DNA of 43,393 nt, from NCBI GenBank assembly GCA_002081555.1, contig MZNV01001941.1:1-43393 (forward strand). Direction: 5' to 3'. The DNA comes from Protostelium mycophagum. Lineage: Eukaryota; Evosea; Variosea; Protosteliida; Protosteliaceae. Below the pieces are notes generated by a model, which made no database searches, was not told where the DNA came from, and was given only the letters and a program-made list of their open reading frames with translations. The number at the start of each line of letters is the position of its first letter. Within the stretch, counting starts at the first letter, position 1. Both the position numbers and the translations under genes were made by a program. This document shows, piece by piece, positions 1-10,380 of this stretch.

Positions 1-257
1 GATATCGGAACGAAGATTCGTCATCTTTTTCTCACGATTTCCGAACAAGACAACGCTGATCGTCATGGGCAATTGTAGTCGATGAAACGCGTTTCGTCTG
101 CATACTGCAGCATCAGCGTGATTTTACTTCGATGAAGATTGTGTGTTTTTCTGTTCGGCTACTGATAGATTTTACACAGACTATCGAATAAGATCAGGGA
201 GATTCAACTCATTTAAGTCAAGTGGATCTTGGTTGATTGGGAATTCCAAACTTTTAT

Positions 258-870
258 GAATGGCCACTGATCTGTTCGAAAATGATGAAGACGATGTCTA
301 CGAGAGTAAGGAAAGCGAATGTTCAGGGTCTGCTAATTGTTACGCGTAAGGACGAAGCGGTAGCACTCTCGTCTGGAAATCATGGATTTCACTTTGAAAT
401 GGACTGGAATGAGAGGTTCCAAGCGCTAAATGAGAGCATGAGCCCTGACAAGTGTGGGCTCCCTCTTGGGGCTCATGCTCTCACTAAAGAAACCATCAAC
501 CCTACCGTCGTTGGTGAGTGTTGTATCATCCATTCTTCCATTTAAAATTCAAATCAGGTGGTGTGGCGGGGATACTTCGTGGGTGAAATGTTTTTCAAAT
601 TCGCATTCGATTCAGAGGGCATATACAGAGATGAGAACGCCTTGAAAGCCACAGGACACGAACTGAAGGATTGACCAAAGAGATGATTCGATGTTGGGTG
701 TTATGTATGAAAGGCTTTCATAGAAGGTATATATATCTACAATACAAGTGCACATATCCTCATCTCCAAATCACACGTGTCAGTCTCAAATTCAGCATCG
801 ATGCTGAATTTGACCTCATTATGCCAGAAAAAACTCCACATGGTACACCTCGCCGCACCCTCACATGACC
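258..870 (+). pseudogene. Broken gene fragment, possibly from a large amoebal multidomain protein
   Basis: Seen: an ATG at 258 opens an acidic N-terminus (MATDLFENDEDDVYE). With a 52-nt intron (306-357) it joins a block containing FEMDWNERFQ and GLPLGAHALTKETINPTVV. A second intron (514-557) leads into GGVAG, after which the reading moves to another frame (YFVGEMFFKFAFDSEGIY, GHELK) near 570. It moves again near 674 (GLTKEMIRC). Two frame changes within about 100 bp plus the early stop suggest a decayed or mis-assembled gene. The blocks WNERFQ, GGVAG, FKFA and GHELKG look like a conserved module of large amoebal proteins, perhaps Clu-domain related. I cannot confirm the family. Sequencing error is the main alternative to real decay. 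Confidence 0.4.
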
Positions 871-1336
871 AAAAATCTCAATTTGGCACTCAAAATCACA
901 TGAAAGAATCTCCTACTGGCCATAATAAAGAATAAATTATAAAGACATCAGGAAAATCAAAACAAACATCAACTCAATTACCAAATGTTCCTTTAAAAGG
1001 GCCTGATATGATTCTTAATGATTTATGAATATGTGTGTTTGCGTATCTTCCTCAGTCTGTGGTCCACATGTTTCCAAATATCCAGCAATTTCATGCATGC
1101 ACGGCCCTTTGCGGGAGAACACGTCTTGTTGTTCGTACAAAAACAACATCAGTTCAACGAGTTTATTTCTCCCGGTTTATCAAAAGATGTGGACACGGGT
1201 CGCTCGGTTGTACACGCCTTAGAATGTGTCACTGTTCCGAAATTATCCGTCAATTTTGAAATTTCTTCGAGATTGGGGTAAAAGCTGTATTTTGATTGGT
1301 ACTATAGAACCACTATAACCCAAGAAACACACCACA
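871..1336. other. Intergenic, upstream of aquaporin
   Basis: No convincing exon on either strand. The overlapping short open frames around 1018-1281 have no recognisable motif and low-complexity codon use. The stretch probably holds the aquaporin promoter and 5' UTR. Confidence 0.4.
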
Positions 1337-2899
1337 ATGGAGTCACACTCTATCACGGTTTCCATTTTAGAACATCAGCACCACTTTTCAGAATTCAAAT
1401 CGAAATGGGGCAGGTTCAAAGGCTCATTTACGAAACAAAAATTTGAAAGTGCCTTTACCATCACTGCTATAAGACAGTACATCGCTGAATTTATAGGCAC
1501 ACTATTGATCGTCTATGTTGGCACAGGTAATGAATAAGCTTGTAAATCATTTCACTTATACAACCAGGGACTGTGGTGGCGCTGTCCGCAAAGGACGCGC
1601 TGCAGGCGGCTTCAACGAATACATGTGTCGCCTTGTCTTTTGGATTTGCTGTTGCTTGCATGGTGTACGCAACTGCCAACGTGTCCGGAGGTGATGACAT
1701 TAACTGGCATACTCATACTGACTTTACAGGTCATCTGAACCCAGCCATCACCGCCGCTTTTTTAACAACGGGGAACATTGACATCGTTAGAGGTATCGGC
1801 TACATCATCAGCCAATGTGCCGGTGCAATCGCAGCGTCAGGGCTCATACGGGCTGTGACACCCCGCGAAAGTAAGTGGACGAAATTCATCGAGATCTCAT
1901 GCAGATCTTCAGGTTGGGAGGCGGTATCCGGTGGAGCCACCCAATTAGGTCTGGGTATATCTGTTGTACAAGGTGTATTTTTAGAGCTCATCATCACTTA
2001 CATGCTCATCTTCACCGTCTTTGGAACAGTCCAGCTCCGAAACAGTACGTCATTTTTATATCTCATACGAAATTCCTCCGGATTTTCCTCCAAATCTCTG
2101 TACAAGTCTACAAGTCTCCATCCGCTTTACGCACTGAGCTCCATCAGGCTCCACTGGGATGGGAAAGTTGGCTGGTCTCGCCATCGGACTCGCCGTGCTT
2201 GTTTCTCACACTTTTGGACAGAGTTTTACTGGGCCTGGAATGAACCCCGCGAGGTCTTTGGGCCCCGCAATCGTATTCAGCCAATGGAATAATCACTGGA
2301 TCTACTGGGTGGTGAGTCTTATAGAGGGCACAAATATTCGTGCTGATGGGGGCAGGGTCCTCTGGCTGGAGGATTTTTTGCGGCTATGACGTACCAATTC
2401 GTTTTGCAACCTGAAGATGAGGAACGAAGAGATATCAAATATAAAAAAAAATTATTAGCCAAAAAGCAAAAAGAAATTGCCAAACAACAGAAATCACTGC
2501 ACCCACGGCGTAACCTGTCAGAGTGAGTCGTTTGTCTTAACCTCTTTTGAGGGTTTACAGCATCGTGCATGGAAGATACCCCACCCATAGAAGGAGTGAT
2601 CCATTGGTGTACAGAGCCGTGCCTGTAAACCCACCTGCCACTCCTGTCACTGTCGACGACAAGGCCTTACTGCACAGTGTGAGTGTCACGTGACACCACC
2701 TTCGTGGAATGACAAGACTCAGATGGCACCGATACATGTGAGCAGCCAGGACTCGCTTGACCGAGACAGTTTCACCATGGACATCCATGATGCGGTTGGA
2801 CAAGGGCAGCTAATGCCCTCGAGAACGGCCACAGATCCAAACTTTTCAGAAGACAATGACAGTGTTCTTCGGGACCCTTCAACAACAAGAATCATTTGA
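1337..2899 (+). CDS. Aquaporin / major intrinsic protein with long cytosolic C-tail
   Basis: Membrane channel for water or small neutral solutes (MIP family). Proposed exons are 1337-1526, 1568-1690, 1730-1870, 1913-2044, 2148-2311, 2356-2522, 2561-2678 and 2723-2899, giving 403 residues. Both half-helix signatures are intact: SGGHLNPAITAAF is formed across the 39-nt intron 1691-1729, and GPGMNPARSLGPA lies in exon 5. Hydrophobic segments such as YIAEFIGTLLIVYVGTG, FGFAVACMVYATA and LELIITYMLIFTVFG match the six-helix MIP fold. The last helix (VGPLAGGFFAAMTYQF) is followed by a basic stretch and about 110 hydrophilic residues rich in P, S, T and D. That tail is long for the family and could be a site of phospho-regulation (inference). 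Substrate class cannot be read from the sequence alone. Confidence 0.93.
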
Positions 2900-2982
2900 T
2901 AAAATTTGTATAATTTAAACTTGAATTTTGGTTCTTCGCAACCTTTCGATCTCAAAACTTTGGGCAAAATCACGCCGCAATC

Positions 2983-4985
2983 ATGGATGTGAGGAGCTGG
3001 CTTCCATCAGAAATAATGGTGCACGTTTTCACCTTCTTAAAGACTTCTGAGCTGGCCAGTGTCTGCTTGGTTTGTAGAGAATGGAGGGAGATAGCTAATG
3101 AGTGGACAATTGTGAGTTGAAATATTCGTCAGATGCTGGATGTGATTGAAACAAAACGTCCATCTCCAATTGATATCATGTTTAGTGGAAAGAGAAATGC
3201 CAACGAGAATTCTTGGTCGAGGATAGCGAAGATCAATCTTGGCAGAAGAGATATCGACAATTAAGAGCTGTTCAGAAGAAAATGAGCTCCATCAGGCTCA
3301 CCACTCAATCTCCATTTTCAGAGGTGATCCTCTCAGAGTGATTGTCTCATCCTAAGATCAATCATCAGCGCACCAACACAGAGAATATGATCGAAACACA
3401 CTTAACGACTCCAACAACACCACGAACTCCCCTCTCTAATCACGCTTTAAATGAAGACGTCTCTCCCATTAGAGGACCTGGTGACAGATTGATCGATATC
3501 GAAGATGGGGTGACGATGTATTATCGAGGATGGGATACCAATGGTGTCGATTCCTCTTCTGTTGGGGTCTGTTTACAATTCATTTTGTTTCTCATGGTCT
3601 CTTTCTGCTGGTGCATTATGTACCGGAATGTTCACTGCGGTTGTTTTGTACAATCAAAATGGTATTAAAATTCTGCAGTTAATAATAATATAATATGGCG
3701 ATCTACAACTGACATAATGTATATAGGTGGCACAAAGTACTGATCCAATATCTCCACTCCCTCTCACCGACTCCCCTTTTGTTGCTTATGCAGAGGTATC
3801 TCCCTCTACAACACAAGGTCTCAAAATGTACAGATGACCGTTATAAATCAAGGTATTCAAGGATTCATGGGGTTTGGCTTGGCTCCTCTTAATTACAGAA
3901 ACGCGGAGCCTGGGTGGAGGTCAAAGTAATCATTTTTGACAATCTTTGAGACATAGTTGACAGTGTACATCTGAAGCATAAAATAATCAAGATGACAGTT
4001 CATACGGTTACCATGGTGATGACGGTCGCGTCTACAACTACTCGGGGTGGGGGAAGGCATGGGGTCCTAAATATGGATCGAATGATGTCATAGGTGAGAT
4101 ATCTCTATCCGTATCATTTATTCTTGAGATAAAAATGGATTTTTTGTTATATTGTGATGTGTTATATCCCACTGCAAAGAAAATCATTAACCCTTACCCG
4201 GATTTGCGTCTCATTGCACGAAGAAATTTCGGGATCCACGGTAAGCTACCGTGAATAACGGCTAGTGACGCAAACCCGGGGTCAAGAGTTAACTTAACAT
4301 TTGATAATGTTCTTGGATATTTAATCCATTCTCTTCAGGGTGGCTTCTTTATCATTTCGCGTTGTAGATCATCGAAGGGACATTTACGATGAGTGTTGAT
4401 ATCATACCAGGATGTCTCGTCAATTACAGGTCTCACCAGATTCTGTATACCAAAAACGGGGAAATGTTGGGTAAGTCCACCAGATTGTAAAGGTCAGCCA
4501 ATTCTATTTAGGTGTGGCATTTGATAAAGTACCCCTACGCCTCCTCGGAATTTCAACCTTGTGGAACTCACCATTGGATTTGTACTGGACTATCGGCCTC
4601 CACAGTGAGGGGGAGATCGTCACTCTCAATTTTGGCGGGAAACCGTTTTGTTTCGATGTACAGACGTACGTGAGGGATTTTAAAGACCCCGATAAAGTTC
4701 CAGAGGGTGAGACGAATATTATTGGACCAGGTCTGACTCGTTGTAGAGCCACCAACTCGTACCTTTTTGAACGGGTCTTGGCTTGAGGATCTCGGACAGC
4801 AGCTCCATGATGCTCAAGAATTTTCCGATTACTCCGACGATGATCATGATGATCATGAGGGACAATGGCTTAATGAGACATTGCCCTCTCTAATGAGTGA
4901 TATACCAGCAGAATGGCAAGATTCCAGTGGGGACCAACCCTCTCTTGTTTGGAGAGATGAGGAAGACGAAATTCACCCCGAGTAA
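2983..4985 (+). CDS. F-box and SPRY domain protein, likely SCF ubiquitin-ligase subunit
   Basis: Exons 2983-3111, 3186-3323, 3369-3566, 3727-3795, 3834-3925, 3999-4093, 4378-4470, 4512-4706 and 4747-4985 give 415 residues. Residues about 1-65 are an F-box (LPSEIMVHVFTFLKTSELAS, then CREWREIA and WKEKCQREF). A Ser/Thr/Pro-rich linker follows, then a SPRY domain (GFMGFGLAPLNYRNAEPGW, NSYGYHGDDGRVYN, LYTKNGEMLGVAF, TIGLHSEGEIVTLNFG). The C-terminus is strongly acidic. Known of the family: F-box proteins bind Skp1 and present substrates to Cullin-1 ligases, and SPRY usually recognises the substrate. The unit RLLGISTLWNSPLDLYWTIG carries about 12 residues more than SPRY usually has, which may be a missed non-canonical intron. 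The 284-nt intron 4094-4377 holds a probable MITE. Confidence 0.88.
4187..4292. mobile_element. Probable TTAA-flanked MITE (98 bp) inside an intron
   Basis: Identical TTAA tetranucleotides at 4187-4190 and 4289-4292 flank a 98-bp insert. Its ends are imperfect inverted repeats: the left reads CCCTTACCCGGATTTGCGTC, the right, read inwards on the minus strand, CTCTTGACCCCGGGTTTGC then GTC. The centre has a perfect 7-bp stem, CACGGTA and TACCGTG with loop AGC, at 4237-4253. TTAA duplication and termini starting with C-rich CCC are typical of piggyBac-type elements (established knowledge). It contains no ORF. It lies in the longest intron of the F-box/SPRY gene, consistent with an insertion that lengthened that intron. 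Confidence 0.65.
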
Positions 4986-5337
4986 AGTGTCGTTCAATTC
5001 GCTCCAAGAAGTGTTTCTACAGGACGTCTGAAGCGAAATTCGTTTGCGAGACTTCTTGTCATCAAATGAGAGGCGTAACCTTCTACCTGTAATTTCGGTC
5101 AAATCTACAGTTACAGTCATGAGGTGTACATTGAGTTCTTTGTCACCCTCGTTTTGTCATGGTTTTTCGAAAAATGACAAACATTTCAAAGAAGGTTGAG
5201 GACGCCTTTGAAACGTTATCATCGACTTGTCGCGAAATTTCTATTATCATTATAAACCGTAATTTTATGTTTGAAAGTTCGCGGTTTCTCGATAATGGTG
5301 TTTCTTCATTTGATTCACCACTTTACACAACAACAAC
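4986..5337. other. Intergenic between the two SPRY genes
   Basis: About 350 bp with no supported exon. It includes the octamer GAAATTTC at 5234-5241. It probably carries the terminator of the F-box/SPRY gene and the promoter of the next. Confidence 0.4.
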
Positions 5338-6761
5338 ATGAGATCAACACAAGTTACAGTGTGCCTGATCCTCCTATTCATCTCGGCTTGTCTGGCCAAA
5401 GGAGGTGGAGGTGGTGGTGGAGGTGGCTACGGTGGAGGTGGCTATGGCGGCAGCAGTAGTGGCTATGGTGGCAGTAGCGGTGGCTATTATGATGATGGTG
5501 ATGGATCGTGTGACGGGAGTAAGCGAAATTTTCCTCAATGTGATGACTGACGACGGCAGCTTGTGGACTCGTAATTGGGGCAGTTATGGGTTCCATCGTC
5601 GTGATCGTCGTGATTGTATTGATCTTTGTCCATTGCATGTCGAGATCACCTCAGCGAAATTATGAGCCAGCTAACCCCGATTCAATTGCAACACCAAGAA
5701 ACGTAGAAATTTATACAGCAGGTGCTTTGTTACCTCATACCGCTGATTCTAAAGAGTATAGGGGCGATGAACCCTGCCTGTGACCCGAAAAGTTTTTTCC
5801 ATGGCGTCTACCACGAAGCTCCGCACGAGGCTTTCCGTGCTTCAAACCTCTTCACTGCGCAGTTCCCTCCACAAGATATACTTCCCCCAACCGACCACGT
5901 GCAGTATATAATGGGCTGTGAAGGTGCTTCTGCTTGGACTTTTTGTGCTGAGTTTGGTGAATGGCGTGTACAGAGGTGATCATTGGTTTCTTGGAAATCA
6001 TATCATATATCAAATACATCCATTTATTTTGTCTATAGGGACACAGTGGTGGAAGGAAAGAAGATTTATTTCAAGACAAAGCAAGATGCAATGATGCAAA
6101 CTAATTATCCGTTTTTCCGGCCATCCCATGGTCAAGTCGCCAAGACACCAGGTATAACTCTCGTCTTGCGAAATCTATATTTCAGAATATCCTGACATAG
6201 CACAGCGGACCAGATGTTTTATTTCGAGGTGAAAATCGTCGAAAAGTCGCATGATACAGTGGTGGGTGTTGGACTTGCCACGAAGCCATATCCTGCCTAT
6301 AGATTACCTGGCTGGAACAAAAACTCTATTGGATATCACTCAGTGCGTGATTCATTCTGTTTCTGCCAAATAACTCAAGTCTTCAGGATGACGGCCACAA
6401 GTTCATCAACGATGGTTATGGCGGAAAGTCATATGCATCACGATGGGGAAGGGGGGATACTGTGGGTGTTGGGCTCCGACCGTTGACACAGACAGTATTC
6501 TTCACGCTCAACGGACGTGACCTCGGTCCGGCACACAGCGGACAAGAGCACGTCTATTTTCCCTGTGTTGGTGCAGATGGCAAGTGCACCCTCGAGTTCA
6601 ACTTTGGGGACAACCCAGAGAGGCCATATGCTTTCAATCCTGCGATAGGATATGGTCCTGGTGGAGCCTACAAATACTTTGAAAGAATGTCGTACCATCA
6701 TGTGATTGATGTGGAGTCTGGATTCCTTCTCTCACCACCAAAGAAGAAGGATGTGTCATGA
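5338..6761 (+). CDS. Membrane-anchored SPRY protein, Ssh4/Ear1-like ubiquitin-ligase adaptor
   Basis: Exons 5338-5518, 5560-5721, 5762-5975, 6039-6151, 6206-6342 and 6387-6761 give 393 residues. In order: a signal peptide (VCLILLFISACLA), a short luminal stretch of Gly/Tyr/Ser repeats with a DDGDGSCDG end, one transmembrane helix (LVIGAVMGSIVVIVVIVLIF), a cytosolic linker, and a SPRY domain (SAWTFCAEF, VVGVGLATKPYPAYRLPGW, SIGYHSDDGHKF, GRGDTVGVGLRP, VFFTLNGRDLG, VGADGKCTLEFNFG). This order and the GLATKPYP, FFTLNG and GADG blocks match fungal Ssh4/Ear1, which bring Rsp5/Nedd4 ligases to endosomal cargo (established). No PPxY motif is visible here, so the ligase contact would differ. The repetitive Gly-rich ectodomain is unusual. 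It directly follows another SPRY adaptor gene on the same strand. Confidence 0.85.
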
Positions 6762-7067
6762 CAGTGACTGATTTCTTCTGATATAAAAAGAATGTAAATT
6801 ATAATTTCTCAACAAATCATCTGTCTTGTACAAGTGCGCCAACCGTCTTGATGGGCATCTTGAATTAAGAGGACAAGAAGTTGGCTATAATCGACTTCTC
6901 TTGGTTTGCCCAGAGCATGCAAGCTCACGGCAGGTTGATGCGGCAAGGTATCGAGCCTTCTTCATTTTGCAGATCTTGGGCCTCAGCAATTTTGATAATT
7001 CGCATACCTGAATTTCGCGATTCTATGATCAGGATTGTTTTTGGGATGATGAAACAGAATCAAAACA
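6762..7067. other. Intergenic, upstream of GPN3
   Basis: About 300 bp with no supported gene. A TTG-initiated frame from 6881 reads AIIDFSWFAQSMQAHGRLM, which looks protein-like but has no ATG and no splice partner that I can find. It may lie in the GPN3 5' UTR. Confidence 0.3.
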
Positions 7068-8452
7068 ATGAAGTATGCGCAGCTGATCATGGGACCTGCT
7101 GGTGCGGGAAAGTCCACCTTCTGCAACACGATACGTCAACATTGTGAAAACATAAAGAGGTCCGTTCATTGCATCAATCTCGATCCAGCCGCTGAAGAAT
7201 TCAAATATCCGGTGTCTATAGATATCAGAGAGCTCATATCTGTTGAAGAGGTGCAGATGATTTTGATCACGATGACGTAAATGTAATGTTTGAAGGTGAT
7301 GGATGAGCTGAATTATGGACCAAATGGAGGGCTGGTGTATGCCATCGAATTTTTACTTCAGAACATGGGTTGGTTAGAGGATGAATTGGGAGATTATGAA
7401 GACGATTACTTATTGATCGATTGTCCTGGTCAGATTGAACTATATTCACATTTGGACATAATGAAGAGATTAGTGGATGCCATTCAAAATTTAGGTAAAT
7501 TATACATTTGATCATCATCCCGAGAAAGAGTTGAAAAATGCGATAGGTTATAGAGTCTGTGGAGTGTACCTCTTGGACTCTCAATTCGTGATCGAGCCCA
7601 GTAAATTTGTGTCGGGATCACTCTCTTCATTATCTTCAATGGTCCGTTTAGAACTGCCACACATCAACGTCATGACAAAAATGGATCTCATCGCGAAACA
7701 AATGAGACAGGAGCTGGAATTCAAGGACTACGAGGACGAAGAGGTACCCCATTTTGGCAATTATTTTATTAGAAACAGCAAATCGAATTATTTATTATTA
7801 TTTTTCAACTTCTGGCACGTGCTGCAGCGCGTTCCGTCATTTTGAAAAATTTGCAGAACTATAAAAATATAAATTGAAAATAAATAACTTAAACAGCTCG
7901 TCGATGCTGCCAACGAGCGTTTAGACGAATTCTTGTATCCGGAAATGTCCTCTATCATTGCAAACCTTAACGCTGAAACACATCCACGGTTTGCAAAACT
8001 AAACGCCGCCATCGGCAGCATGATGGAAGACTACAGCATGATCAACTTTGTTCCTTTAGATCCGACAAGTGAAGAGTCCATCAATCAGGTGATCTTCTCA
8101 GCATTGTAGACGTTCAACTTTGGCTGTCTACAACTAGCCGAAGTTTGTCTTCATTTTCTTCAATTTTTAAACATATTGAATGCAATTGCATGCAATATCC
8201 TCTATAATGTATATACAAAATATATTTACTTTTCACCATAAAGTTGTGAAATTTCCAATCTGGATTTAATGATTTGTTATGATGATGTGATGTTGATGAC
8301 ACTAGTTATTGCAACAAATAGACAACGCGATACAATATGGAGAAGACGAAGATGTGAGGACTGGAAACCAAGGCGAAGAGGTGATCTCATCTCACTGATT
8401 ATATGTTCTGCAGTTCTCACTGATACAGGAAGATGAAGATGTGGATTTTTAG
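7068..8452 (+). CDS. GPN3: GPN-loop GTPase 3
   Basis: Exons 7068-7250, 7296-7494, 7547-7743, 7897-8088, 8306-8380 and 8414-8452 give 294 residues, close to the roughly 280 of the family. The P-loop [14 protein letters not shown] lies near residue 8, [12 protein letters not shown] follows, and the family-defining Gly-Pro-Asn loop is in [13 protein letters not shown]. The Walker B-like [11 protein letters not shown], the [12 protein letters not shown] block and the base-recognition TKMDL are all present. The C-terminal [13 protein letters not shown] with an acidic tail is typical of GPN3. GPN3 with GPN1 acts in assembly and nuclear import of RNA polymerase II (established). The ATG at 7068 sits four codons before the P-loop strand, as expected. 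The 5th intron (8381-8413) is only 33 nt. Confidence 0.95.
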
Positions 8453-8763
8453 ATTGAGGATATTCATTAAAAAGCTCTATATTGTCTGTCTATAAGAAAA
8501 ATCTCGACTTATTCTGTCTGTGATATTGGCTGTACAAATCGCACACGCGTGCACCATTCGTCATTATCCTGCGATCACAAATTCGTACTAAATCCTTGTC
8601 GTTGAAGGCGGTCTTTGTAGCCTCCACTGCCACTTGTGTTTGTCTTCAGTGGAAATGCTGTCTTCTTAAGACTGGGGCACCATGTCCATGATCAAAGATG
8701 GCGGGTTGTAATTGATAGATCACGTGACCTGATCTCTTTCCGTTTATCGCCAGATCAACAGAG
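8453..8763. other. Intergenic between GPN3 and the RCC1-like gene
   Basis: 311 bp with no exon seen on either strand. It probably holds the GPN3 terminator and the promoter of the RCC1-repeat gene, whose ATG at 8764 is the first in frame. Confidence 0.4.
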
Positions 8764-10254
8764 ATGAAACCGTTATCTCTTAGCAAATCGATCTTAAGAA
8801 CAAATCTCGCTCGTCATCAAACACAATCTCTTCAATTCAGAGCAAATCATACACAAACACGCGAAGCCTTCATATGGGGAAGAGGAGATAGCGGACAACT
8901 TGGTCTCAGTAATCATGTCGTGGAATCAAGAGGAGATTTTTTGCATTTCAGTTCTGGTGTCAAGAAATTGTGGAGTGGACCAAATCACACTTTTGTACAG
9001 GATGGAGAGGGAAGGATCTGGACTTGGGGAAGATCAGAATATGGACAAACGGGAGTGAACAATAATGATGTAGTTGTTCCTACCTTACTGAGAACCGAAG
9101 GGCTCGAGAAATATGATCGAGTAGAGTTCTCTTGCGGATCACATCACACTCTCTGTAGTATCGGTGAGTCTTTGTCTTATCATGCTTCTGATCAATTAAT
9201 CAGAGGAAAGTGGAGCTCATCAATTATTTGCATGGGGAAGAAATGCCTCTGGTAATTCTCAAATCGATGTTAATTATTGACCATTTCAATAGGAGAGCTC
9301 GGACTTGGACACAAGAGCCAAATCGAGAAGCCAAGACGAGTTCGACTACCAACGTAAAGAGTGCCAGAAACAAGAAATGTTCTGATGACTTTAGTTCTGG
9401 GAAGATCTTAACGATGAGCTGTGGTGAAGATTTCTCGACAATTTCTGTGAAGAACTCAGGAGTTTTTTCATTTGGAAGAAACGATCATGGACAACTCGGC
9501 TCAGCGGCATCATCTGATATACACTCGCCCAAACACTTGGAAAATGTCGACAGAGAGGTGGTGAGGCTATCCAGCGGCTGGGGTCACACTGCCGGTGTCG
9601 ACATTGATGGTGGTGTGTGGCTTTGGGGGTCAAATAGACATTCCCAATGTGCAACAAATGAAAAATCGGCGAGTTGTAGACCGCACCGAATCGCAAGAGA
9701 AGTTTTCGGAGAAAAAGTTCTTCAGGCCGAATGTGGATCGGTTCGTTGTAGATGACCAATAGCATAATTAACATATAAAGGGGCACGTACTGTTCGTCAC
9801 AGCAGACGGTGGCGTCTGGCTTTCAGGCTCCGCAGCAGACGGGAAGGCTCTGGGAGAAGCCTCGGATTTGTTGATGCCGAAAAGACTCTCCTTCTTTGAT
9901 AATATTACTGTTAAGAAGGCTGTGGCGGGTGTTGATCATCTTGCTGTACTAACCAGTATGTCACTGTCTATTTCATATTCTTGGAATAATAAAATTCGAG
10001 AAGAATTCATCATAAACCACTTTGAAGTATTTTCACTGACAACTGTTGTAGATGAAGGTGATGTGTACATGTGGGGTTTCGGTCAGGTAAGACATCATGA
10101 CATCAATCAAATTGACATGTCTTAGCATGGAGCTCTAGGACCACAATTGAGGAAGATCATTTCGACACCAACACAAGTACTGAGTGAAAAATGGGCGGGA
10201 AGAAAGATCCAAGAAATTTCTTGTTCCATGGACACCACCACATTCCTCTTATAA
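8764..10254 (+). CDS. RCC1-repeat protein, possibly mitochondrial (RCC1L-like)
   Basis: Exons 8764-9163, 9204-9251, 9293-9353, 9395-9740, 9781-9955, 10052-10086 and 10126-10254 give 397 residues. RCC1 propeller blades are visible as AFIWGRGDSGQLGL, IWTWGRSEYGQTGV, LFAWGRNASGELGLG, VFSFGRNDHGQLGS, VWLWGSNRHSQCA, VWLSGSAADGKALG and VYMWGFGQHGALGP, with CGSHHTLC- and CGEDFSTI-type closures, so a seven-bladed propeller is likely. The first about 34 residues are rich in R, K, S, Q and L and nearly free of acid residues, like a mitochondrial presequence. That would fit RCC1L, a mitochondrial GEF/ribosome-assembly factor (inference). A nuclear Ran GEF is less likely because no bipartite basic NLS is seen. 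Confidence 0.85.
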
Positions 10255-10380
10255 AATTCTGACATCCTTCACAATTCTGACAGGTTGTCGTAATCCTGAT
10301 TTCTGACATCCATGATTCTGACAGAATATCTTCATGATTCTCATTATAGACCTCGAAAACTGCTGGATTTATTGTTTCTT
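10255..10380. other. Convergent 3' region with ATTCTGACA repeats
   Basis: The gap between two convergent genes repeats the unit ATTCTGACA, or close variants, about five times between 10256 and 10325. It may simply be degenerate 3' UTR sequence. No gene is seen. Confidence 0.4.

Noticed and set aside
5338-5783. Gly-rich/TM protein as a separate gene ending at 5783
   Set aside because: A 40-nt GT-AG intron (5722-5761) joins it in frame to the SPRY exons, and SP-TM-SPRY is a known architecture.
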